A stretch of DNA of 6,093 nucleotides from Candidatus Peregrinibacteria bacterium RIFCSPLOWO2_01_FULL_48_20 (lineage in GTDB: Bacteria; Patescibacteriota; Gracilibacteria; UBA1369; 2-02-FULL-48-14). The stretch's first letter is position 1, and each line of letters begins with the position of its first letter. The translations under genes were made by a program, and so were the position numbers. Under the pieces are notes generated by a model. That model made no database searches and had not been told where the DNA came from. It saw only the letters and a program-made list of their open reading frames with translations. Location: assembly GCA_001787475.1 (NCBI GenBank), contig MFXB01000046.1, forward strand, positions 1-6,093, written 5' to 3'. Shown here one piece after another: positions 1-5,361 of this stretch.

Positions 1-207
1 GAAATTGTATTCATAGTCAAAATTTCCGACTTCCGTTTGATGCGCGAGCAGAAATTCCGTGCCGAGTCTTAGAGAATCTTCAAGCTCGGAAGTGGTGAGA
101 GTGGGGACAAAAGCTTCGACGGGAAGGTCGTAAACTTTGGGACCGCAAGCGGTCAGAAGGAGAGCAAAAAGACTCAGGCTTGCGAAAATTTTGTTGAAAG
201 AGTTCAT
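1..207 (-). CDS. Lipoprotein N-terminal fragment, possible alpha/alpha-toroid enzyme (3' end outside window)
   Basis: Reading the minus strand from the ATG at 207 gives 69 codons without a stop, running off the left edge. The protein begins MNSFNKIFASLSLFALLLTA followed by Cys21. This is a short charged n-region, a hydrophobic stretch and a lipobox (L-T-A-C) ending at Cys21, so it should be cut by signal peptidase II and lipid-anchored. The residue after Cys is Gly rather than Asp, which in proteobacteria would not signal inner-membrane retention. After a Pro/Thr-rich linker (about 23-39) comes a helix and then the stretch LGTEFLLAHQTEVGNFDYEY (49-68). The pattern L..G..fLl..Q...G.F.Y resembles the repeat start of (alpha/alpha) toroid proteins such as terpenoid-cyclase-like or glycosidase folds. 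That family assignment is inference from one repeat and is weak. The lipoprotein call is firm. The gene is divergent from pyrD. Confidence 0.8.
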   Translation of the reverse strand, partial: MNSFNKIFASLSLFALLLTACGPKVYDLPVEAFVPTLTTSELEDSLRLGTEFLLAHQTEVGNFDYEYNF

Positions 208-214
208 TGGCCGG

Positions 215-244
215 AGTTTAACAAACGTTGATTGATACTGTCCA
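215..244 (-). promoter_or_regulatory. Candidate promoter of the lipoprotein gene
   Basis: On the minus strand TGGACA (244-239, five of six matches to TTGACA) is followed after 17 bases by TTAAAC (221-216, within TTAAACT). The expected transcription start would fall within about two bases of the ATG at 207, and there is no Shine-Dalgarno sequence before that ATG, so the transcript would be nearly leaderless. The core overlaps the pyrD promoter on the opposite strand. Identified by eye only. Confidence 0.45.
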
Positions 245-256
245 GCGTGCTTAAAT
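228..256 (+). promoter_or_regulatory. Candidate promoter of pyrD
   Basis: TTGATT (228-233, four of six to the -35 consensus) and TTAAAT (251-256, four of six to the -10 consensus) are separated by 17 bases. A start about seven bases past the -10 box would coincide with the A of the pyrD ATG at 263. The only purine-rich stretch, AAGG at 257-260, lies two bases from the ATG, too close for normal Shine-Dalgarno pairing. This supports a leaderless pyrD message. No PyrR-type attenuator or terminator hairpin is seen in this short leader. Confidence 0.45.
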
Positions 257-262
257 AAGGCA

Positions 263-1204
263 ATGGCTGACCTCTCGGTAGAATTCTGCGGCATCAAATT
301 TAAGAACCCATTGGTTCTGGCCTCGGGAATTTTGGGGGTGACGGCAGACAGCATGGCTAATGTGGTGCGCTGCGGAGCCGGTGGAGTTACGAGCAAATCA
401 CTGTGGCCTTATGAGCACATGGGGCATCCGAATCCCGTGATTATTACGAGTGAACACTGGATGCTCAACGCGGTTGGAATTCCCGATGCGGGACCGGAAA
501 AAGCGCGAGAAGAAATTGCACGGTTTCGTGAGGTGTGCGACGCGCCTTTCATCGCGAACATTGTGGGTGGAGTGATGGACGATTATGCACAAATCGCTTC
601 AGAGGTGGCGACCATGCATCCGGACATGGTGGAAGTGAATATTTCGTGTCCCAATGTGGAAGATGAACTCGGGAAACCCATGGCGTGCTCCATTGGGAAG
701 TCAGCGGAGGTGACGCGGCTTGTGAAGGAACGTTTACGCGAGGCGGGCAGTGAAAAAATTCCGGTGGTGGTGAAACTTTCGCCCAACGTGGAAGACATTG
801 TGAGTATTGCGAGCAGCGTTTTGGATGCGGGTGCGGATGGGATAACCGCGATCAACTCGGTGGGTCCGGGCATGGTGATTGATATTGATTTTGCGCGGCC
901 CGTTTTGGCGAACAAAGTCGGTGGGCTCACGGGTCCCGCCATTAAACCGCTTTCCGTGAAATACGTTTACGACATTTATAAAGCAAAAAAATGTCCCATC
1001 ATCGGGACAGGTGGAGTGACGACCGGACGCGATGCCATTGAAATGATGATGGCCGGTGCCGGTTTGGTGGGAGTGGGCAGCGCGGTTTGGCTGCACGGCC
1101 CGGAAGTCTTTGGAAAAATTGCCGAAGAAATGAATGAGTGGTGTGATGCGAACGGCGTGAAAAAAATAAGTTCTTTAATCGGAAAGGCTCATGAAAATCG
1201 TTAA
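263..1204 (+). CDS. pyrD: Dihydroorotate dehydrogenase class 1B, catalytic subunit (PyrD)
   Basis: Cytoplasmic FMN enzyme that oxidises dihydroorotate to orotate, the fourth step of UMP synthesis. The 313 residues are the usual size for class 1. FMN and substrate motifs appear in order: NPLVLASG (15-22), T-S-K with Lys45, MLNAVG with Asn69, N-I-S-C-P-N (126-131), VVKLSPN with Lys171, AINSVG with Asn198, GGLTGPAIKPL (220-230), and the FMN phosphate loops IGTGGV (247-252) and GVGSAV (270-275). Cys129 in the SCPN motif is the catalytic base that marks class 1A/1B enzymes (class 2 has Ser). The PyrK partner immediately downstream points to 1B, which hands electrons to FAD and an iron-sulfur cluster. 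The ATG at 263 puts the N-terminus MADLSVEFCGIKFKNP where the family starts. It overlaps pyrK by 14 bases, so the two are probably co-translated. Confidence 0.96.
   Translation: MADLSVEFCGIKFKNPLVLASGILGVTADSMANVVRCGAGGVTSKSLWPYEHMGHPNPVIITSEHWMLNAVGIPDAGPEKAREEIARFREVCDAPFIANIVGGVMDDYAQIASEVATMHPDMVEVNISCPNVEDELGKPMACSIGKSAEVTRLVKERLREAGSEKIPVVVKLSPNVEDIVSIASSVLDAGADGITAINSVGPGMVIDIDFARPVLANKVGGLTGPAIKPLSVKYVYDIYKAKKCPIIGTGGVTTGRDAIEMMMAGAGLVGVGSAVWLHGPEVFGKIAEEMNEWCDANGVKKISSLIGKAHENR
1181..1187 (+). promoter_or_regulatory. Ribosome binding site of pyrK inside pyrD
   Basis: GGAAAGG ends three bases before the pyrK ATG (1191), and its first GGA is seven bases away. This purine-rich stretch in the pyrD coding region is the only credible Shine-Dalgarno-like sequence ahead of any visible start in the window, and it supports the ATG at 1191. 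It fits a gene translated from the middle of a polycistronic message. Confidence 0.5.
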
Positions 1205-2015
1205 TACTTTGCCGCGTGCGGTGACAATCAAAGAGGTTCGAGTGGAAACCGAACAAGTGAAGACTTTTGTTTTGGACATCAGTGTGGGTGCCAAGCCCGG
1301 CCAGTTTGTGAACGTGTGGATTCCCGGTCTCGACGAGAAACCTTTTTCGGTGGCCATGGACAACGGCAGTGAGCTGCACTTGGCCATTGCGGCGGTGGGT
1401 CCGTTTTCCAATAAAATGCACGAACTTAAAGCGGGAGATCGCGTGGGAGTGCGCGGCCCTTTCGGCACGCGCTTCACATGCAAGGAAGGAGAGCACCTGG
1501 CTTTTTTAGCGGGAGGTTATGGGGCCGCGCCTTTGTATTTTTTTGCACATGAAGCGGTGGCAAAAGCTTGCACGGTGGAGTTCATTGTCGGCGCGCGTCG
1601 GAAGGATCTGCTACTTTTTACGGACCGCATTGAAAAGCTTTTTTCCACCAGCTCCGCTTTGCGGAGTAGTTTGCACGTGGCCACCAATGATGGCAGCGCC
1701 GGTCACAAGGGCTTCAACACGGAAGTTTTGGAAGAGATTGTCGGCAAGGAAAAAATCAGTTGTATTTATACGGTGGGTCCGGAAATCATGATGTTCAAAG
1801 CGATGAAGTTGGCACAGGCCAAAGGAATCGACGCGCAAATTTCCGTGGAACGTTACATGAAATGCGGCTTTGGAATTTGTGGAAATTGTTGCGTGGATGG
1901 GCTCGGCGTTCCGACTTGCATCGAAGGTCCCGTGATGCCTCTTAAAAAAGTCTTGAAACTGCGAGACTTTGGGAGCTACCATCGAGATAAATTGGGAAAG
2001 AAAATAGCCTTTTAA
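1191..2015 (+). CDS. pyrK: Dihydroorotate dehydrogenase electron-transfer subunit (PyrK)
   Basis: FAD- and [2Fe-2S]-containing partner of PyrD that passes electrons from FMN to NAD+ in the class 1B heterotetramer. At 274 residues it has the usual length. The FAD domain (about 1-100) has K-P-F-S-V (50-54), where the family usually has R-P-x-S, and GVRGPFG (86-92). The NAD-binding domain has LAGGYGAAPL (106-115) and VGARRKDLLLF (134-143), with TVGPEIMMF at 194-202. The cluster ligands are Cys225-x4-Cys230-x2-Cys233 and Cys243, followed by EGPVM. The loop between the third and fourth ligands is only nine residues, shorter than in Bacillus-type PyrK and more like archaeal members; this comparison is from memory. 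Cys234 directly follows ligand Cys233. It starts inside the pyrD 3' end and lies 20 bases before pyrE. Confidence 0.94.
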   Translation: MKIVNTLPRAVTIKEVRVETEQVKTFVLDISVGAKPGQFVNVWIPGLDEKPFSVAMDNGSELHLAIAAVGPFSNKMHELKAGDRVGVRGPFGTRFTCKEGEHLAFLAGGYGAAPLYFFAHEAVAKACTVEFIVGARRKDLLLFTDRIEKLFSTSSALRSSLHVATNDGSAGHKGFNTEVLEEIVGKEKISCIYTVGPEIMMFKAMKLAQAKGIDAQISVERYMKCGFGICGNCCVDGLGVPTCIEGPVMPLKKVLKLRDFGSYHRDKLGKKIAF

Positions 2016-2021
2016 CTCTTT

Positions 2022-2028
2022 TTAAACT
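2022..2028 (+). promoter_or_regulatory. TTAAACT box before pyrE (possible -10 element)
   Basis: TTAAACT ends seven bases before the pyrE ATG (2036), inside the 20-base pyrK-pyrE gap. The sequence around the ATG is pyrimidine-rich (CTCTCGCCT), with no Shine-Dalgarno sequence. The same heptamer sits at a similar distance before pyrF and the lipoprotein gene. No convincing -35 box is present 16-18 bases upstream, where the sequence is A-rich, so the element may instead aid translation start, or pyrE may simply be read through from pyrDK. Confidence 0.3.
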
Positions 2029-2035
2029 CTCGCCT

Positions 2036-2716
2036 ATGGCTCGAGCGCAGTACAAAATCGATTTCATTCACTTCCTTGTTCGCGCGGAGGCTCTCAAGTT
2101 TGGAACCTTCACGCTTAAGAGCGGCCGCGTTGCGCCTTACTTTTTAAACGCCGGATGTTTTAACACGGGGGAAACCGTGCATTTGTTGGGCCGTTTTTAC
2201 GCGCAGGCATTGCTCGACAACAAGCTCGAATGCGATATCATTTTTGGCCCGGCTTATAAGGGCATTCCGCTGGCGGTGGCCACGTGCAACGTCTTGTATT
2301 CCGACTTTCAGAAAAATGTTTCTTACGCATTCAACCGAAAGGAAGCTAAAGACCATGGAGCTGACGCCTCGAAAGTGATGGTGGGTGCGGTGCTCACACC
2401 CGAAAGCAAAGTGGTTTTGATTGATGACGTGATTACGGCCGGGACCGCCATTCGCGAAAGCGTTGAAATCCTAAAAAGTAACGGTAATCCGAAACTCACC
2501 GGCATTTTGATCGCCTTGAATCGGATGGAAAAAACCAATGATGGAGAAAATGCCATCGAGCAGATTGAAAATTCTTTTGGTATTCCGGTTCGCGCCATTG
2601 TGAACTTGGATGACGTATTGGAAGTGCTTCACAACAAGGAATTGGATGGGGAAATCCTCATCGACGACGCGAGGATGGAGGAAATTCAAAAATACCGCGG
2701 CCAATATGGGGTGTAA
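2036..2716 (+). CDS. pyrE: Orotate phosphoribosyltransferase (PyrE)
   Basis: Cytoplasmic type I phosphoribosyltransferase converting orotate and PRPP to orotidine 5'-monophosphate. The 226 residues fit the E. coli-like form of the family. Visible motifs are KFGTFTLKSGRVAPYFLNAG (21-40, orotate-side N-terminal hood), GPAYKGIPLA (71-80), the flexible catalytic loop with SYAFNRKEAKDHG (96-108), and the PRPP-binding signature VVLIDDVITAGTAIRES (126-142) with its Asp-Asp pair. The C-terminal part (about 165-226) is acidic. The ATG at 2036 gives an N-terminus that aligns with known OPRTases. It follows pyrK by 20 bases with no terminator, so it is likely part of the pyrDKE transcript, though a TTAAACT box precedes it. 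Confidence 0.95.
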   Translation: MARAQYKIDFIHFLVRAEALKFGTFTLKSGRVAPYFLNAGCFNTGETVHLLGRFYAQALLDNKLECDIIFGPAYKGIPLAVATCNVLYSDFQKNVSYAFNRKEAKDHGADASKVMVGAVLTPESKVVLIDDVITAGTAIRESVEILKSNGNPKLTGILIALNRMEKTNDGENAIEQIENSFGIPVRAIVNLDDVLEVLHNKELDGEILIDDARMEEIQKYRGQYGV

Positions 2717-2720
2717 GAGT

Positions 2721-2744
2721 TTAAGTTGACTCAGCCAACCTTAA
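2721..2744. repeat. Imperfect inverted repeat between pyrE and the exported-protein gene
   Basis: TTAAGTTG (2721-2728) pairs with CAA-C-CTTAA (2736-2744) with one bulged C and a seven-base loop. It lies just after the pyrE stop and spans the -35 box and part of the spacer of the next promoter. It lacks a following T-run, and its stem is A/T-rich, so it is a poor intrinsic terminator. An operator half-site arrangement is possible, or the symmetry may be chance. Confidence 0.25.
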
Positions 2745-2754
2745 GTGTCATAAT
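2726..2754 (+). promoter_or_regulatory. Sigma70-like promoter of the exported-protein gene
   Basis: TTGACT (2726-2731, five of six to TTGACA) and CATAAT (2749-2754, five of six to TATAAT) are separated by exactly 17 bases. This is the best promoter match in the window. The start would be near 2761, giving a leader of about 11 bases without a Shine-Dalgarno sequence before the ATG at 2772. It implies that the exported-protein gene, and perhaps pyrF behind it, can be transcribed independently of pyrDKE. Confidence 0.65.
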
Positions 2755-2771
2755 TCCGACTCTTTTTGACT

Positions 2772-4439
2772 ATGCGCACTTCTCTCACAACATTATCCGG
2801 AGTAGCGGCCTTGATGGGAGTTCAGATTGCCACCGTTCATGCCGAGGCTAAAGAACCCGCTCCTATTTCAGGAAGGGCTTTGGATGACTTGGGGCGGGTG
2901 ACCATTCTAAGCAATCCTGCTTTTAAGGCCGCGCAGGGGAAAGTGAGGGACTTGAGTGAGCGGGCTTTGTTAAACGGTTATATGTTGAATTCCTTTGGCA
3001 CTTATCCGGACATGTCGTCGGCAATGAGCGGACACACCGATGATCTGCTTCTGGTGCAATCCGGGCCAAATTTTGTGGAGTATGAAGTTTTTGAGCCGGT
3101 TTTCCTCAAGGATGGTTCTTTTGAGTTTCAATTAGCCGGGAATCCAGCCGATTGCAGAGACCTCGGTGAAGAAGAGTTTAGCGGTTATTACGAGGTGGAC
3201 GGGAAAAGATTTTACGTTTTGAAGCCGGACAACTTTCCGAATCATGATTGTCCGAGTGAAATTGTGGGGACCGTTCATACTCTTGTTCAAGATGCAGCGG
3301 CTCCAAGCGTTCCGGCGAAAATGGAAAAATCGCGCGCGCCTATTCGTCTTGGTCTTGGGGTGGGAGGGGACATGGAAGACACCGGCATGTATAACCTTGG
3401 GTTTGCGCCTCATGTGACTTTGAACACGGAATGGCAACCTCTAAAACAGACTTTTTTACCGGGCCTTACGATTGGACTTTCCGGAAATGCACTCTTTAGT
3501 GCCGAAGGGTCGGGTTTTGAAGGGCTGCAAGCTTACTTGGGTTATAAAGTGGGACACGTCGGTCTTTATGGACTCGGAGGGATGAGCTTTGAACCACGTT
3601 TGCCGGGATCCGTTTTGGACGGGGCTCCGTCGGTCGGACTTTTGGCCGGTGCCGATATTTTTGGACATGCTTCGGGTTTTGGAATGAGTGCCAATCTTCA
3701 AGCGCAGCAAGATTTTTACGGGCAGGAGCCGGGTACGTTCAATACTTCCGCATGGATCAGTGCCACCTACCTTTTCGGTAGCTCACTTTCAGTGAGTGAT
3801 GTTCAGCAGAAAGCATCCGTGCCTCATGAAATGAAAGTTCAGATCAGTGAAGTACCTTACTCTGATAATGAGTTGCAACCGAAATCGTATGGTGAAGTGC
3901 CGGCCGAGGTAAAAGCCGAGCATGTTCGTCTTTCCGAGGAGTTGCAGAAGGGGGTGAAGGGCAACAAGTGGGAGAAAGCGGAGCTACACTATCTCGAAAT
4001 TCAAAAGCTTGGGGTGCCTCTTTCTTTCGATGAGTACCACTGGGGGGCGGAAGCGGCTCGCGGACTTGGGAATATGCAAGAATGTTATCTTCGTTTGCGA
4101 TGGGCGCTTCAACTGGAGCCCCATGATGAAGTGGTGAAGGCCTGGATTCAAGACATTGAAAAAAACTACGCGAGTGTTCTTTTGGAAGTTTCCAAGGACT
4201 ATGAGGGGAATAAAGATTTACTGCCTAAAGAGCGCCCTTTTCCTCCGGATCAAAACGCGGCCATTACCTATGCTCAGGCCACTTTGCAAGAGACGGGGCG
4301 CTTTGAAGGTTTTCTTCCCACGGTTACGGCATACTCTTTTGGAGAGCAGGAACTTACGTTGATGCCCGAAGGTCCTCGAAGTGAAATACCTCGCACAACG
4401 ACGCGCGTTTCTTTGGAACACCTGGAATCTAAAGGGTAG
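2772..4439 (+). CDS. Exported protein with putative 8-strand outer-membrane barrel and TPR-like C-terminus; function unknown
   Basis: Not recognised as a named protein; 555 residues from the ATG at 2772. A TTG six bases earlier is in frame, but the ATG gives a better signal peptide: hydrophobic residues about 5-22 and a V-H-A cleavage site after Ala24. Residues 25-185 form a mixed domain with Cys128 and Cys160, a possible disulfide. Residues 190-338 are Gly-rich and contain eight candidate strands separated by turns, for example IRLGLGVGGDM, GLTIGLSGNALFS, VGLYGLGGMSF and AWISATYLFG. This matches a small OmpA/OmpW-sized outer-membrane barrel. Residues about 378-470 are helical and TPR-like, with Trp400, Tyr407 and LGN at 432-434 followed by ALQLEP. 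The tail has PFPPDQNAAITYAQ (489-502) and FEGFLP (511-516), a pattern I associate, without certainty, with deltaproteobacterial exported proteins. Barrel and TPR calls are inference. It sits between pyrE and pyrF behind its own promoter. Confidence 0.85.
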   Translation: MRTSLTTLSGVAALMGVQIATVHAEAKEPAPISGRALDDLGRVTILSNPAFKAAQGKVRDLSERALLNGYMLNSFGTYPDMSSAMSGHTDDLLLVQSGPNFVEYEVFEPVFLKDGSFEFQLAGNPADCRDLGEEEFSGYYEVDGKRFYVLKPDNFPNHDCPSEIVGTVHTLVQDAAAPSVPAKMEKSRAPIRLGLGVGGDMEDTGMYNLGFAPHVTLNTEWQPLKQTFLPGLTIGLSGNALFSAEGSGFEGLQAYLGYKVGHVGLYGLGGMSFEPRLPGSVLDGAPSVGLLAGADIFGHASGFGMSANLQAQQDFYGQEPGTFNTSAWISATYLFGSSLSVSDVQQKASVPHEMKVQISEVPYSDNELQPKSYGEVPAEVKAEHVRLSEELQKGVKGNKWEKAELHYLEIQKLGVPLSFDEYHWGAEAARGLGNMQECYLRLRWALQLEPHDEVVKAWIQDIEKNYASVLLEVSKDYEGNKDLLPKERPFPPDQNAAITYAQATLQETGRFEGFLPTVTAYSFGEQELTLMPEGPRSEIPRTTTRVSLEHLESKG

Positions 4440-4445
4440 TCGTGT

Positions 4446-4467
4446 TATAAGAGTGACAGATTAAACT
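4446..4467 (+). promoter_or_regulatory. Candidate pyrF start-proximal promoter elements
   Basis: The 34-base gap before pyrF holds two possible -10 boxes: TATAAG (4446-4451, five of six) and TTAAACT (4461-4467), the latter ending six bases before the ATG at 4474. Neither has a good -35 box at 16-18 bases. The first would give a leader of about 16 bases and the second a leaderless message. No Shine-Dalgarno sequence precedes the ATG. Read-through from the upstream gene remains possible because no terminator is visible between them. Confidence 0.3.
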
Positions 4468-4473
4468 TTCAGT

Positions 4474-5361
4474 ATGCACTTTGCAGACCGGCTTACGGAA
4501 GCGATGAAGAAAAAAAACAGCGTGGTTTGCGTGGGGCTGGATCCTCAGCTCTCAAAGTTGCCGGCGGTTTTACTGGATAAGATGAAGGGACAGTATGGGG
4601 CGACTACTTCCGCGGCGGCCAATGCCTATTTGGAGTTTAATAAAAATATTATTGATGCGGTGAAGGATTTGGTGGTCGCGGTGAAGCCTCAGTTGGCTTT
4701 TTATGAAGAGTTGGGGCATGAAGGTATCCGGGCTTTTGAAGAAACCTGCCGTTATGCGCATGCCGCCGGACTCATTGTGATTGCCGACGGAAAACGAAAT
4801 GATATCGGCTCGACCGCTGAGGCGTATGCGCGAGGATTTTTGGGGAAAGTAGATCTGTTTGGGGAGAAGAAAAGCATTCAAGAAATTGACGCGCTTACCG
4901 TGAACGCTTATTTGGGAATCGACGGTGTTCGTCCTTTCATCAAAGTGTGTGAAGAAGAAGGGAAAGGCATTTTTATTTTAGTGAAAACGTCCAATCCTTC
5001 TTCCGGAGACGTGCAGGACAGAGTGACCGCCGATGAAAAAATCAGTGTTGCGCAGCTCATTGGCCACTTTGTGGAGTCGTGGGGGAGCGACTGTATTGGA
5101 GAGAGCGGTTACAGTTGCGTTGGTGCGGTGGTGGGAGCCACGTATCCCGCGGAGGCGGCAAAACTTCGAAAGCTCATGCCCACCTCGATCTTTTTGGTGC
5201 CCGGCTACGGAGCTCAAGGAGCCGGCGCCGAAGACACGAAACCTTGTTTCGATGCGAAGGGCTTAGGGGCTCTTGTGGTGAGCGCTCGCGGTATTATTTT
5301 TGCGGAAGATCCGCGTGCCGCGGCGCAGGCTATGAAGGAAGAACTGAATAAAGTGCGGTAA
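4474..5361 (+). CDS. pyrF: Orotidine 5'-phosphate decarboxylase, type 2 (PyrF)
   Basis: Cytoplasmic TIM-barrel enzyme that decarboxylates OMP to UMP, the last step of the pathway. The 295 residues and motifs fit the longer type-2 group (the one including Myxococcus and mycobacterial enzymes) rather than the E. coli type of about 230-245. Visible are VCVGLDPQLSKLP (18-30), VAVKPQLAFYEELG (68-81) with Lys71, the catalytic DGKRNDIGSTAEAYA (105-119) with Asp105, Lys107 and Asp110, LTVNAYLGIDGVRPFI (141-156), ILVKTSNPSSGDVQ (168-181), and the phosphate-binding end VPGYGAQGAGAED (242-254) and SARGIIFA (270-277) with Arg272. The ATG at 4474 fits the family N-terminus. An A8 run (4510-4517) encodes part of MKKKNS. 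The 3' end overlaps the convergent rsmA by 32 bases. Confidence 0.95.
   Translation: MHFADRLTEAMKKKNSVVCVGLDPQLSKLPAVLLDKMKGQYGATTSAAANAYLEFNKNIIDAVKDLVVAVKPQLAFYEELGHEGIRAFEETCRYAHAAGLIVIADGKRNDIGSTAEAYARGFLGKVDLFGEKKSIQEIDALTVNAYLGIDGVRPFIKVCEEEGKGIFILVKTSNPSSGDVQDRVTADEKISVAQLIGHFVESWGSDCIGESGYSCVGAVVGATYPAEAAKLRKLMPTSIFLVPGYGAQGAGAEDTKPCFDAKGLGALVVSARGIIFAEDPRAAAQAMKEELNKVR

Noticed and set aside
999..1496. Long open frames antisense to pyrD/pyrK and other genes
   Set aside because: They mirror strongly conserved genes, have no recognisable domains and no start signals, and are best read as shadows.
2766..2771. TTG start six bases before the ATG of the exported-protein gene (would add Met-Thr)
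   Set aside because: The in-frame ATG at 2772 is a better start codon, gives a normal signal peptide and lies downstream of a good promoter. The two-residue extension adds nothing recognisable.
4042..4047. G6 run in the exported-protein gene as a phase-variable tract
   Set aside because: Six bases is too short for a convincing contingency locus, and the frame is intact.
4510..4517. A8 run early in pyrF as a programmed slippage site
   Set aside because: It encodes an ordinary Lys-rich stretch, the full frame is intact and conserved, and no alternative product is evident.
5302..5323. GC-rich hairpins near the pyrF/rsmA ends (GCGGA-AGA-TCCGC and CCGCG-TGC-CGCGG) as terminators
   Set aside because: They lie in pyrF coding sequence, have stems of only five pairs, overlap each other, and are not followed by a T-run on either strand.
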